Counted from the stretch's first letter, positions 53,245-62,155 are shown. The stretch is DNA of 64,000 nucleotides from Rhodosalinus halophilus (GCF_003298775.1 NZ_QNTQ01000006.1:62001-126000), one strand, 5' to 3'. Notes: generated from the sequence alone by a model not told the origin. A program made the numbers and translations.

Positions 53245-54006
53245 ATGACCCGCTCCGCCTTCGCCGAGGCCCCGCTGCCGATTTTCGACGCCGACGAGGC
53301 GGCGGTCGCCCCGTCTGTGCCGGGCGGCCGGCCGCCCAGCTATCTGAAGGATCACCGCGCCCGGCTGCGCGAGCGGTTCCTCTCGGGCGGCGCCGCGGCG
53401 ATGCCGGACTACGAGTTGCTGGAACTCGTGCTGTTCCGCGCGATCCCGCGGCGCGACGTGAAGCCGCTGGCGCGCGCGCTGATCGACCGCTTCGGCGATT
53501 TCAACGCGGTGCTTTCCGCGCCGCCGGACCGCCTCGCGGAGACCGAGGGCGTCGGGCCGGCCGTCGTCTGCGAGCTCAAGGTGGTCGAGGCTGCGGCGCA
53601 CAGGCTTTCCCGCTCGCGTGTGCTGCGTCGGCAGGTGGTCTCGAGCTGGCAGGCGCTGATCGACTACTGTCATGCCACGATGGCGCACCGCGAGACCGAG
53701 CAGTTCCGCGTCCTCTACCTCGACCGCAAGAACGTCCTCATCGCCGATGAGGAGCAGGGCAGGGGCACCGTGGACCACGTGCCTGTCTATCCGCGCGAGG
53801 TGGTCAAGCGGGCGCTGGAGCTCAATGCCTCGGCGCTGATCCTCGTGCATAACCACCCCTCGGGCGACCCCACGCCCTCGGAGGCGGATATCGCCATGAC
53901 CGAGCAGATACGGCGTGCGGCCGAGGCGCTGTCGATCACCTTGCACGATCACCTCGTCATCGGCCGCGCGCGCGAGCTGAGCTTCCGCGCGGAGGGGCTT
54001 CTGTAG
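53245..54006 (+). CDS. radC: RadC/MPN-domain protein
   Basis: A 253-residue RadC-family protein. An N-terminal helix-hairpin-helix-like part (DYELLELVLFRAIPRRDVKPLA to EGVGPAVVCELKVVEAA) precedes a JAB1/MPN domain with the metal motif LVHNHPSGDPTPSEADIAMT (about residues 200-220). Despite its name its role in repair is uncertain. The ATG at 53245 begins the conserved part; the frame is open upstream without homology. Confidence 0.93.
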   Translation: MTRSAFAEAPLPIFDADEAAVAPSVPGGRPPSYLKDHRARLRERFLSGGAAAMPDYELLELVLFRAIPRRDVKPLARALIDRFGDFNAVLSAPPDRLAETEGVGPAVVCELKVVEAAAHRLSRSRVLRRQVVSSWQALIDYCHATMAHRETEQFRVLYLDRKNVLIADEEQGRGTVDHVPVYPREVVKRALELNASALILVHNHPSGDPTPSEADIAMTEQIRRAAEALSITLHDHLVIGRARELSFRAEGLL

Positions 54007-54120
54007 GACGCTCGGTGGCGCTGACGCACCATCTCGCGCGGGCCGGCGCCTGGCTGGAGCCGCGGCGTTTCGGCGAGAAGCGCCCGGGAAGGGCGCGCCG
54101 AGCCTCGCCCTGCGCGAGGG

Positions 54121-54190
54121 CGGCGACGCCGCAGGGGGCCAGCCCCCCGTCCGGCTGCGTCGGACTCCCCCCGGGGTTTTTCCCCGCAAG
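54121..54190. repeat. palindromic intergenic repeat, family 1 copy C (reverse orientation)
   Basis: In the 249-base gap between convergent radC and the thiolase: GGGGGCCAGCCCCCC, then GTCCGGCTGCGTCGGAC, then TCCCCCCGGGG and a TTTTT run. Its reverse complement aligns along its whole length with 30388-30446, including the GGGGGGAGTC box. The poly-T after the CCCCGGGG makes it a plausible terminator for radC. The remainder of the gap holds no gene. Confidence 0.75.
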
Positions 54191-54255
54191 AGCAAGGACC
54201 GGGTGTCGCGCAGGTGCCGGGGCACGGCGCACCGCCGTGGCCCAAGCGAGGCCGT

Positions 54256-55434
54256 TCAGACCCGTTCGAGCGCCAGCGCGATGCCCTGCCCGCCGCCGAT
54301 GCACATGGTGACCAGCGCGTGGCGCCCGCCGATCCGCTCCAGTTCGTGGAGCGCCTTGACCGTGATGATCGCCCCCGTCGCCCCCACCGGGTGGCCCAGC
54401 GCGATGGCGCCGCCGTTGGGGTTCACCTTTTCCGGGTCGAGGCCCAGCTCGGCCGAAACCGCGAGCGCCTGCGCTGCGAAGGCCTCGTTCGACTCGATCA
54501 CGTCGAAGTCCGCGACGGACAGGCCCGTCTTCTCCAGCAGAGACCGTACCGCCGGCACAGGGCCGATGCCCATCACCTCGGGTCGCACGCCGGCGTGGGC
54601 GTAGCCGAGCACGCGGGCGCGGGGCGTCAGCCCGGCGGCCTCGGCCGCCTCGGCCCGCGCCAGCACCAGCGCCGCGGCGCCGTCGTTGATGCCGCTGGCG
54701 TTGCCTGCGGTCACGCTGCCGTCCTTCGCGAAGGCGGGCCGAAGTCCCGCCAGCCCCTCGGCCGTCGTCGAGGGCTTGGGATGCTCGTCGGTGTCGAAGC
54801 TCACGGTCTGCCGCTTCACCTGCACCTCCACGGGCACGATCTGGTCGGCGAAGCGCCCCTCCGCGATGGCGCGGCCGGCGCGGCGCTGGCTTTCCAGCGC
54901 GAAGGCGTCCTGCGCCTCGCGGCTGACCCGGTGCTTCTGGGCCACGTTCTCGGCGGTCACGCCCATGTGGCCGGTGCCGAAGGGGCAGTTGAGCGCGCCC
55001 AGCATCATGTCGCGGGTGCGCACGTCGCCCATCCTGGCGCCCCAGCGCTGATCGGGGATGATGAAGGGCGAGCGGCTCATGCTCTCGGCCCCGCCGGCGA
55101 GGCCGAAGTCGGCATCGCCCAGCATCAGCGACTGCAAGACCGAAACGACCGCCTGCGCCCCCGATCCGCAGAGCCGGTTGACGTTCATCGCGGGCGCGGT
55201 CTCCGGCACGCCCGCCTCCATCGCGGCGACGCGGCTGAGGTACATGTCGCGCGGCTCGGTGTTGATGACATGGCCGAAGGCCACGTGCCCGATCTGCGCG
55301 CCCTCCACGCCCGCGCGCGCCAGCGCGGCCTTCGCCGCCGTGGCGCCCAGCGTGATCGGCGGCACGCTCGCGAGGCTGCCGCCGAAGGTGCCGATGGCGG
55401 TGCGCGCGCCGCTCAGGATGACGATGTCGGTCAT
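54256..55434 (-). CDS. acetyl-CoA C-acetyltransferase (thiolase)
   Basis: A 392-residue thiolase. The acyl-binding Cys is in NVNRLCGSGAQAV (about residue 90), the base His in NPNGGAIALGHPVGATGA, and the second Cys in VTMCIGGGQGIAL. Length fits degradative or biosynthetic acetoacetyl-CoA thiolases; it could serve acetoacetyl-CoA synthesis for polyhydroxybutyrate or beta-oxidation. The start at 55434 is the ATG before DIVILSGARTAIG. It converges with radC across copy C of the repeat. Confidence 0.92.
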   Translation of the reverse strand: MTDIVILSGARTAIGTFGGSLASVPPITLGATAAKAALARAGVEGAQIGHVAFGHVINTEPRDMYLSRVAAMEAGVPETAPAMNVNRLCGSGAQAVVSVLQSLMLGDADFGLAGGAESMSRSPFIIPDQRWGARMGDVRTRDMMLGALNCPFGTGHMGVTAENVAQKHRVSREAQDAFALESQRRAGRAIAEGRFADQIVPVEVQVKRQTVSFDTDEHPKPSTTAEGLAGLRPAFAKDGSVTAGNASGINDGAAALVLARAEAAEAAGLTPRARVLGYAHAGVRPEVMGIGPVPAVRSLLEKTGLSVADFDVIESNEAFAAQALAVSAELGLDPEKVNPNGGAIALGHPVGATGAIITVKALHELERIGGRHALVTMCIGGGQGIALALERV

Positions 55435-55513
55435 GGCTCGTCCTTTCGCCCGAATCTCGGAGGCGAGCCTAGCCGCAGGCGCGGGCGGCGTCACGCCGAC
55501 GTGGCGGAAGCGC

Positions 55514-55900
55514 TCAGGGCGCGCCGGACTCGTCCCAAACCGCGAGCAGCGACCGTTCGCCCAGGCGTTCCAGGCGCGCCAGAACGGCAGCCAGCGCGAC
55601 CTCGTCGCCCGCGTCCACGCAGGCCGTAGCATCCAGCGCCACGCGCGCGAGCGCGTCCATGCCGAGCTGTTGCGAAATCGCGGCCATGCCCCGCGTGGTC
55701 TTGCGCAGGCGGGCGAGGTCGTTCTCCTGCCGGCAGCGGTCCAGATGCGCGAGGCGCAGCGCCAGTTCCTCGAGCGCGCGCGTCACCACCTCCTCGGCCG
55801 CCTCGGGCCCGAGTTCGGCGAAAAGCCTTTGCATGCGCGCGCGGTCGAGCCGCGCAGGCTCGTCCCGGCTCAGCACGATCGGTTGCTCCACCACGTCCAT
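55514..55900 (-). CDS. HPt-like helical protein without phosphorylatable histidine
   Basis: A 128-residue acidic helical protein. The layout of LAHLDRCRQENDLARLRKTTRGMAAISQQLGMDAL matches the phosphotransfer (HPt) helix with the Gly-x-Ala and later Leu-Gly, but where HPt proteins have His-x-Leu-Lys-Gly, this has Lys-Thr-Thr-Arg-Gly, so no phosphoryl acceptor. It may be a pseudo-HPt that binds receivers. Such genes are usually called hypothetical. The ATG at 55900 follows GAGCTTGGG; the frame is open upstream without similarity. Confidence 0.6.
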   Translation of the reverse strand: MDVVEQPIVLSRDEPARLDRARMQRLFAELGPEAAEEVVTRALEELALRLAHLDRCRQENDLARLRKTTRGMAAISQQLGMDALARVALDATACVDAGDEVALAAVLARLERLGERSLLAVWDESGAP

Positions 55901-56048
55901 CCCAAGCTCACGCCCCCGCGGCGCCGCAGCCTGCCTGCCCGGCATTAGCGAATGGTTGCTCCCGCCGCGATTTTCCGCTCGAATTCGCGGCGAAATCGCC
56001 GTAACGCGGAGTTCCGTCCGACGGCCCGACAAGGATGCGCCCCGAGGC

Positions 56049-56696
56049 ATGACGACCGCCAGCCCGCTGCCCGCCTATCTCGTCCAGCGCTATCATGGCT
56101 GGAAGGCGACGGGCTACAGCCAGAACCGCGCCTGGTACAAGCACCTGGCCAGCCACGGGCAACACCCGCGCGCGATGGTGATCTCCTGCTGCGACAGCCG
56201 GGTGCACGTCACCTCGATCTTCGGCGCCGATCAGGGCGAATTCTTCATCCATCGCAACGTCGCCAACCTGGTGCCGCCCTACGAGCCGGGCGGGCACCAT
56301 CACGGCACCAGCGCCGCGGTGGAATACGCGATCCGCGCGCTGCATGTCGCGCATCTCATCGTGCTGGGCCATTCCGGCTGCGGCGGCGTGCAGGGATGCA
56401 TGGCGATGTGCGAGGGGCACGCGCCGGAACTCGAGGAGGAAACCAGTTTCGTCGGCCGCTGGATGGACATCCTCCGCCCCGGCTGGGAGCGGGTGAAGGA
56501 CAAGGCGGAATCCATGCGCGAGCAGGCGCTGGAAAAGCAGGCGGTCGTGATCTCGCTCGACAACCTTATGAGCTTTCCCTTCGTGGCCGAGGCGGTCGAG
56601 GCGGGCGATCTGAGCCTGCACGGCCTCTGGACCGACATCGGTGCCGGCAGCCTCGAGTGCTATGACGCCGAGGCCGACGGCTTTCAGGCCGTCTGA
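56049..56696 (+). CDS. beta-class carbonic anhydrase
   Basis: A 215-residue zinc enzyme interconverting CO2 and bicarbonate. The zinc ligands lie in ISCCDSRVH (Cys and the Asp-Arg dyad) and VLGHSGCGGVQG (His and Cys). The NVANLVPPYEPGGHHHGTSAAVEYAI stretch is family-typical. The ATG at 56049 starts the conserved protein; the upstream open frame overlaps the HPt-like gene on the opposite strand. It converges with the small gene after it, 4 bases apart. Confidence 0.94.
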   Translation: MTTASPLPAYLVQRYHGWKATGYSQNRAWYKHLASHGQHPRAMVISCCDSRVHVTSIFGADQGEFFIHRNVANLVPPYEPGGHHHGTSAAVEYAIRALHVAHLIVLGHSGCGGVQGCMAMCEGHAPELEEETSFVGRWMDILRPGWERVKDKAESMREQALEKQAVVISLDNLMSFPFVAEAVEAGDLSLHGLWTDIGAGSLECYDAEADGFQAV

Positions 56697-56700
56697 AGGA

Positions 56701-57078
56701 TCAGTTCAGGAACTCGCCCGCCGCGTCCGAGCCCGGCAGCGCCTTGACGCAGGGCCGGCCCAGCCGTGCCGCGAGCGTGGCGAGCGGCGCCCCGAGCCAT
56801 CGCCCGGTGCAGAGCTCCGCGCCGCCCGCGGTCTCGATCACCGTGAGCCGCCCCCCGCGGATCGCCAGATCCAGGCCCTTGGCGGCCAGCGCGGCCCGCA
56901 GCTCCTGCCAGCTCGCGGCGCGCTGAAAGAGGGGCGCGAGGGCCGTGCGCAACTGCATCGCCGTCTCGCTGTCCATCTCTGCACTCGTGCGCCATCGGGT
57001 GACGAGCTCGGTCTCTGCCGTCTCGGCGGTCATGCCTTGGGTCATGTCGTCTGCTCTCGCCTCGTTGTCCTCGGCCAT
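56701..57078 (-). CDS. hypothetical protein with relaxase-accessory-like motif
   Basis: A 125-residue protein that I do not recognise by name. The acidic first 25 residues (AEDNEARADDMTQG) are followed by a helical stretch and a compact region with W-x2-L-x2-L-x3-GLDLAIRGGRLTVIE and a final LAARLGRPCVKALPG. A similar W..L...L...G..L arrangement is found at the ends of some relaxases and in small alphaproteobacterial hypotheticals, but the match is weak. The ATG at 57078 follows GCCCGGAGA; ATG 57045 or 57030 are later alternatives. Confidence 0.6.
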   Translation of the reverse strand: MAEDNEARADDMTQGMTAETAETELVTRWRTSAEMDSETAMQLRTALAPLFQRAASWQELRAALAAKGLDLAIRGGRLTVIETAGGAELCTGRWLGAPLATLAARLGRPCVKALPGSDAAGEFLN

Positions 57079-57216
57079 TCTCCGGGCCTCCGCCGTTCGG
57101 TGATCCGTCGACGGTGAAGCAAGAGTGGCACGGCAATGGGGCGAAAGACAGAAAATCGCGCGGCAGGGGGCCGGCCCGCTGCGCGATTGCTGCATTTCTG
57201 TGACGTTTGCGCCGTC

Positions 57217-58239
57217 TCAGCCCTTCTTAAGGCAGCGTTGGCCCAGCGCTTCGGCGATCTGCACGGCGTTGAGCGCCGCGCCCTTGCGCAGGTTGTCCGA
57301 GACGACCCAGATGTTGAGGCCGTTGTCGATGGTCGAATCCTGCCGGATGCGGCTGACGAAGGTCGCGAAGTCGCCCACGCATTCGATCGGCGTGACGTAG
57401 CCGCCGTCCTCGCGCTTGTCCACGACCATGAGGCCCGGCGCGGCGCGCAGGATGTCGCGCGCCTCGTCCTCGTCGAGATGGTCCTCGAACTCGAGATTGA
57501 TCGCCTCGGCGTGGCCCACGAAGACCGGCACGCGCACGCAGGTCGCCGTGACCTTGATCGCCGGGTCCACGATCTTCTTCGTCTCGGCGACCATCTTCCA
57601 CTCTTCCTTGGTGGAGCCGTCCTCCATGAAGACGTCGATGTGCGGGATCACGTTGAAGGCGATCTGCTTCTGGAACTTCTTGGGCTCGATCTCTTCGGTC
57701 GGGTTGTAGATGGCCTTGGTCTGGTCCCAGAGCTCGTCCATCCCCTCCTTCCCGGCGCCCGAGACGGACTGGTAGGTGGAGACCACCACGCGCTTGATCC
57801 TCGCGCGGTCGTGCAGCGGCTTGAGCGCGACGACCATCTGCGCGGTCGAGCAGTTCGGGTTCGCGATGATGTTCTTCTTCGCATACCCCTCGACCGCCTC
57901 GGCGTTGACCTCGGGCACCACCAGCGGCACGTCGGGGTCGTAGCGGTAGAGCGAGGAGTTGTCGATCACCACGCAGCCGGCCTTGGCGGCCCTGGGCGCG
58001 TAGGTCTTCGTCGCGTCCGAGCCGATCGCGAAGAGCGCGATGTCCCAGCCGGTGAAGTCGAAGGCCTCGAGATCCTGGGTCTTGAGCGTCCTGTCGCCGA
58101 AGCTCACCTCGGTGCCGAGGGAGCGGCGGCTGGCCAGCGCGGCGATCTCGTCCACCGGGAATTCGCGCTCGGCGAGGATGTTCAGCATTTCGCGGCCCAC
58201 GTTGCCCGTGGCGCCCACGACGGCGACCTTGTAGCCCAT
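57217..58239 (-). CDS. asd: aspartate-semialdehyde dehydrogenase
   Basis: A 340-residue NADP enzyme giving aspartate semialdehyde for lysine/diaminopimelate, threonine and methionine. The NADP motif is VAVVGATGNVGREML (4-18), the catalytic Cys is in NPNCSTAQMV (about residue 130), and the second-half EFEDHLDEDEARDIL and histidine-bearing NVIPHIDVF are standard. GGAGCCGG precedes the ATG. If the upstream doeA-like route really degrades ectoine, its product aspartate semialdehyde is also this enzyme's product. Confidence 0.97.
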   Translation of the reverse strand: MGYKVAVVGATGNVGREMLNILAEREFPVDEIAALASRRSLGTEVSFGDRTLKTQDLEAFDFTGWDIALFAIGSDATKTYAPRAAKAGCVVIDNSSLYRYDPDVPLVVPEVNAEAVEGYAKKNIIANPNCSTAQMVVALKPLHDRARIKRVVVSTYQSVSGAGKEGMDELWDQTKAIYNPTEEIEPKKFQKQIAFNVIPHIDVFMEDGSTKEEWKMVAETKKIVDPAIKVTATCVRVPVFVGHAEAINLEFEDHLDEDEARDILRAAPGLMVVDKREDGGYVTPIECVGDFATFVSRIRQDSTIDNGLNIWVVSDNLRKGAALNAVQIAEALGQRCLKKG

Positions 58240-58346
58240 TTCCGGCTCCTTGTTCTCTGCCCCGCGCCGCGATGCCGGCGCGAAGTGCGCACGCCTCATA
58301 TAGGAAGCCTGCCGCAGGCGAAAGGGGGAGCGCCCCTCCCGCCGGG

Positions 58347-59516
58347 TCAGTCGACGCGGTCGCGGATGAAGAGATAGGGCAGCAGGCCGCCCAGGAGCAG
58401 TGCCGCGAAGAGCAGGAAGACCGCGGTGTAGGGGGCGACCGCGCTCTCGGCGCCAGCGGCCACGCCGGCGTGCAGGCGTCCCGTCACCATCTGGAAGAGG
58501 CCGACGCCGCCGATGCTGAAGAGGTTCATCAGTGTCACGCCGCGCCCGGCCAGGTGCATCGGCACGAAGGCGCGCGCATGGGCCATCATCAGCGGATAGG
58601 CCATGCCGAAGAACCCGACCGCGGAGAAGAGCGCCAGCGCCGTCACATAGTCCGCGCGCGGCGCCGCCCAGAGCGCGAGGCAGGCCGCCGCGCCCATCAG
58701 CGTACCGCCGACCACGACCCATTTGCGCGTGCCCAGCCAGCGGTCGAGCGGACCGTAGGCGAAGGTTCCCGCGATCATGGCGAGTCCCATGATCAGCGTG
58801 GGCACGCCCGCGGTCACGTTCTGCACCTCTGCCATGTAGGGGCCGATCCAGAGCCCCCGCAGACCCGCCGCCGGCGCATAGTTGACCAGCATCAGCGGAA
58901 TGATCAGCCACAGCGCCGGGATGCGCAGGACGTCGAGCAGCCCGCCCGTCTCCCCGCTGTCGAGCCGGGGCGGATCCTGAACGAAGACGAACATGGTCAG
59001 CGCGAGCGCCCCGGTGATGCCGGCGAGCCCCGCCAGCGTCGCGCGCCAGCCCACCGCTTCGACCAGAAGCTCCAGCGGCACGGTGCCGGCCAGATTGCCG
59101 ATGGAGCCAACGCCGATCATCACCGCGCCCAGCGTCGCGAAGGCCGAGGCGGGGAAGCTGCGGGCGAAGATGTAGTAGCTGCCCATCAGCACGGGCGCGC
59201 AGCCCACGCCGATCAGCGCCATCGCGGCGGAGACATGGGCGGGCGACTGCGCCAGGGCGAAGAGCGCGGCGCCCCCCGCGCCGCCGATCAGGAAGAGAAC
59301 GGAGGAGGTGCGTCGCGGACCGATCCGGTCCAGCGCCCAGCCCACCGGCACCTGCATCGCCGCGAAGGCGAGGAACCAAAGCCCCGAGGCGCGCGCCAGA
59401 TCGTCCGGCGTCGCGCCCAGGTCGCGTGCCAGCGGCTCGGCGAGAACGGCGAGGAACGCGCGAAAGAACTGGCTGAACACATAGGCAAGCCCCAGAAGCG
59501 CCAGTCCCAGCCGCAT
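58347..59516 (-). CDS. MFS transporter
   Basis: A 389-residue major facilitator with 12 hydrophobic segments. The motif A loop is PVGWALDRIGPRR (about residues 58-70) and a second is YGPLDRWLGTRKW in the C-terminal half. It begins MRLGLALLGLAYVFSQFFRAF. The substrate is unknown. It is divergent from the TetR gene; the palindromic operator in the 126-base gap may regulate both. The open frame extends upstream but not with an MFS sequence. Confidence 0.87.
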   Translation of the reverse strand: MRLGLALLGLAYVFSQFFRAFLAVLAEPLARDLGATPDDLARASGLWFLAFAAMQVPVGWALDRIGPRRTSSVLFLIGGAGGAALFALAQSPAHVSAAMALIGVGCAPVLMGSYYIFARSFPASAFATLGAVMIGVGSIGNLAGTVPLELLVEAVGWRATLAGLAGITGALALTMFVFVQDPPRLDSGETGGLLDVLRIPALWLIIPLMLVNYAPAAGLRGLWIGPYMAEVQNVTAGVPTLIMGLAMIAGTFAYGPLDRWLGTRKWVVVGGTLMGAAACLALWAAPRADYVTALALFSAVGFFGMAYPLMMAHARAFVPMHLAGRGVTLMNLFSIGGVGLFQMVTGRLHAGVAAGAESAVAPYTAVFLLFAALLLGGLLPYLFIRDRVD

Positions 59517-59607
59517 GTCGACCCCTCCCTGTCCCGAACCGCCGCTCGTTGGCACGTCCGCACGGCGGCTGCAAGCGATTGACCCCGGGGGAGCGCAGGG
59601 GATATGA

Positions 59608-59629
59608 AACATGAACCGCCTTTCATGTT
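59608..59629. promoter_or_regulatory. TetR-type operator
   Basis: The 8-base arms AACATGAA (59608-59615) and TTCATGTT (59622-59629) are exact inverted repeats with a 6-base centre. It sits 13 bases before the likely TetR start, within the gap to the divergent MFS gene, which is the usual place for an autoregulatory TetR site. It also argues against the two upstream ATGs at 59604 and 59625 as starts. Confidence 0.65.
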
Positions 59630-59642
59630 GAGGCTTCGGCAC

Positions 59643-60242
59643 ATGACACATCCGCCCCTGCCCAAGACCGCTCGCGGCCGCCAGCGGCGCGAACAGATCC
59701 TGCGCGCGGCCGAGCGCGTGATCGGCAGAAAGGGATACTCCGACGCCTCGATCGCCGACATCACCGCGGAGGCGCATACGGCGCTCGGCACCTTCTACAT
59801 CTATTTCGGCTCCAAGGAGGATGTCTTCACCCAGCTCGTGGCCGAGATGGGGCGGATGACGCGCCGCGTGCTCTCGGACGTGGCCGCCGCGTCCGGCGAC
59901 CGGCTGGAAGCCGAGCGGCGCGGGTTGCTGGCCTTTCTGCAGTTCGTGCAGGAGCGGCCGGAACTCTACCGGATCGTGGAGGAAGCGCGCTTCGTCAATC
60001 CGCCGGCCTATCGCGCGTATTTCACCACCTTCGCCGCGGCCTATCGCGAAGGTCTAGAGACTGCAGCGGCGGAGGGCGAGATCAGCCCGGGCGACGCCGA
60101 GGTGCGTGCCTGGGCGCTGATGGGCATGGCCAAGACGCTCGGCGAGCGTTACGTTCTGTGGAACGACGGCACGCCGCTCGACCACGTGGCCGACGAGGCG
60201 TTCCGCATGATCCGCGACGGGCTGGGCACGGGACACGGATGA
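59643..60242 (+). CDS. TetR/AcrR-family transcriptional regulator
   Basis: A 199-residue regulator. The helix-turn-helix lies at about residues 15-60: RGRQRREQILRAAERVIGRKGY, then ASIADITAEAHTALGTFYIYFGSKEDVF, a strong TetR signature. The C-terminal helical domain binds an effector, probably an acyl-CoA given the downstream genes. I prefer ATG 59643 because the operator lies just upstream, but 59604 and 59625 are in frame. Promoter and ligand are inferred. Confidence 0.9.
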   Translation: MTHPPLPKTARGRQRREQILRAAERVIGRKGYSDASIADITAEAHTALGTFYIYFGSKEDVFTQLVAEMGRMTRRVLSDVAAASGDRLEAERRGLLAFLQFVQERPELYRIVEEARFVNPPAYRAYFTTFAAAYREGLETAAAEGEISPGDAEVRAWALMGMAKTLGERYVLWNDGTPLDHVADEAFRMIRDGLGTGHG

Positions 60243-60305
60243 CCGACAGGATGGTGCGCGGCAGGAGCGGACGGGCCGGCGCCCGGCACCGCGCCCGCTG
60301 ACGGC

Positions 60306-61799
60306 ATGTGGGGTCTGCTTCCCGACATGGCCGCGAAACGGGCGGCGCTCTCTCCCGGGGCCACGGCCTTCGTCGAGGACGCGGGCGGGCGGGTCTGGAC
60401 CTTCGCCGAGATCGACGATGCCGCCGCGCGGATGGGCGCGGGCCTGCGCGCGCTCGGGCTCGCGCCGGGCGACCGGGTCGCGGCGCTCTCGTTCAATCGC
60501 GTCGAGATGTTCGTCGCCCTCTTCGCCGCGCAGAAGGCGGGGCTGATCCTCGTGCCGCTCAACTGGCGCCTCACGGCCGAAGAGCTGGCCGAGCAGGCCG
60601 AGATCGTGGCGCCCGCGCTCCTGCTGCACGACGCGCAGCATCACGATGCGGCGAAGGCGCTGGCGCAGGGCCGGCAGATCCCGCGCGCCGCGCTCGAGGG
60701 CGGACCGCGCGGCGCGGCCGACCTGCTGGCCACGCCCGACCCGCTGCCGCCGGCGCAGGTTCCTGCCGACCGGCCCTGGTATCTGCTCTTCACCTCGGGC
60801 AGCACGGGGCGGCCGCAGGCCGTGGTGCAGACCGCGGGCATGGGCTGGGCGGCGGCGGTGAACGCGGCGCAGGCGATGGACCTGACCGCCGCCGATCGCA
60901 CGGTGAACTATCTGCCGCTCTTCCACACCGCCGGCGTGAATCTCTTCACGCTGCCCGTCTTCCTCTGGGGCGGCACGACGCGGGTGTTGCCGCGCTTCGA
61001 CGCGGAGCGTCTGCTCGCGCTCCTCGAGGAGGGGGCGGCCAGCGTCTTCTTCGGCGTGCCCTCGGTCTGGCACGACTTCGCCGCGCATGTTGGGGCCGCG
61101 CGCCCCGACTGGTCAGCGATCCGCTGCGCCAGCGGCGGCGCCGCGCTGCCCGAGCGTCTGATCCGCGACTTCGCGGCGAAGGGCGCGCTCATTCGCAGCG
61201 GATACGGCATGACCGAGACGGGGCCCACCTGCTTCATCATGCAGGCGGACCGGGTCGAGGCGAAGCCGCGCGCCGTGGGCCGGGTGCAGGCGTTGACCGA
61301 GGTACGGCTGGACGGCGTGCCGGACGGCGCTCCGGGCGAGGGTGAGGTCTGGCTGCGCGGCCCGGCGATCACGCCGGGCTACTGGGAAGGGCCGGACGCC
61401 ATCCGACCCGCCACCGATGCCGAGGGCTGGCTACGCACCGGAGACGTGGCCCGCCGCGACGCCGAGGGCGACCACGAGATCGTCGGCAGGCTCAGGGACA
61501 TGTTCGTCTCGGGCGGCGAGAATGTCTGGCCGGCGGAGATCGAGCGCGTGCTCTGCGCCCATCCGGACGTGGCCGAGGCCGCGGTTATCGCGGTGCCCGA
61601 CGACCGCCTGGGCGAGGTCGGGCACGCCTTCGTCGAGCCGCGGGCCGGGCATTGCATCGCGCCGGAAACCCTCTCAGAGTGGTGCCGGGCGCGCCTCGCC
61701 GGATACAAGGTGCCCAGGGGCTTCACCGAGGCCCAGAGCCTTCCCCGCACCGCCTCCGGCAAGATCCGCAAGCCCGCGCTGAAGGACTGGCCGAGATGA
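60306..61799 (+). CDS. AMP-dependent acyl-CoA synthetase/ligase
   Basis: A 497-residue ANL-superfamily ligase that activates a carboxylic acid with ATP and CoA. The P-loop motif is YLLFTSGSTGRPQAVVQ (about residues 158-174), GYGMTETGPTCFIM binds the acid and AMP, GWLRTGDVARRD is motif A7, and SGKIRKPALKDW near the end has the catalytic Lys. Its stop overlaps the hotdog gene (ATGA). With the TetR gene upstream and the converging livM, the substrate is probably a short or branched acid taken up from outside. Confidence 0.92.
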   Translation: MWGLLPDMAAKRAALSPGATAFVEDAGGRVWTFAEIDDAAARMGAGLRALGLAPGDRVAALSFNRVEMFVALFAAQKAGLILVPLNWRLTAEELAEQAEIVAPALLLHDAQHHDAAKALAQGRQIPRAALEGGPRGAADLLATPDPLPPAQVPADRPWYLLFTSGSTGRPQAVVQTAGMGWAAAVNAAQAMDLTAADRTVNYLPLFHTAGVNLFTLPVFLWGGTTRVLPRFDAERLLALLEEGAASVFFGVPSVWHDFAAHVGAARPDWSAIRCASGGAALPERLIRDFAAKGALIRSGYGMTETGPTCFIMQADRVEAKPRAVGRVQALTEVRLDGVPDGAPGEGEVWLRGPAITPGYWEGPDAIRPATDAEGWLRTGDVARRDAEGDHEIVGRLRDMFVSGGENVWPAEIERVLCAHPDVAEAAVIAVPDDRLGEVGHAFVEPRAGHCIAPETLSEWCRARLAGYKVPRGFTEAQSLPRTASGKIRKPALKDWPR

Positions 61800-62155
61800 C
61801 GCTGAACCTGAGCTCCCGCTGGACGCCGACGCACGCGGAATTCGCGGAATTCGCCCGGATCAGTGGCGACGACAACCCGATACACCTCGATGACGGGATC
61901 TACGCGATCGGCGGCTTCCCGCGCCCGGTCGCGCACGGGACGCTGATCTACGCCCGTCTCTGGGCCATGCTGCGCGAGGAGCGGCCGATGGCCCGGCCCG
62001 AACTGCACATGCTGGTCTTTCCCAATCCCTGCTACGCGGGAGAGGAGGTGCGCCTGGAGGTCACGCAGGAAGAGGAGGGGGCGCCGGTCTTTCTGCGCGC
62101 GATCCGGGCGATCGACGACAGCGAGCTGCTGATCGGCGAGCTGGAGGTGCAGTGA
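61796..62155 (+). CDS. MaoC-like acyl dehydratase
   Basis: A 119-residue hotdog-fold protein of the MaoC/(R)-specific enoyl-CoA hydratase type. The catalytic Asp/His motif is ARISGDDNPIHLDD (about residues 21-34), and PVAHGTLIYARLW follows. It starts with ATG at 61796 overlapping the ligase stop and ends by overlapping the next hotdog gene (GTGA/TGATG). It would hydrate or dehydrate the CoA ester made by the ligase. Confidence 0.85.
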   Translation: MTLNLSSRWTPTHAEFAEFARISGDDNPIHLDDGIYAIGGFPRPVAHGTLIYARLWAMLREERPMARPELHMLVFPNPCYAGEEVRLEVTQEEEGAPVFLRAIRAIDDSELLIGELEVQ

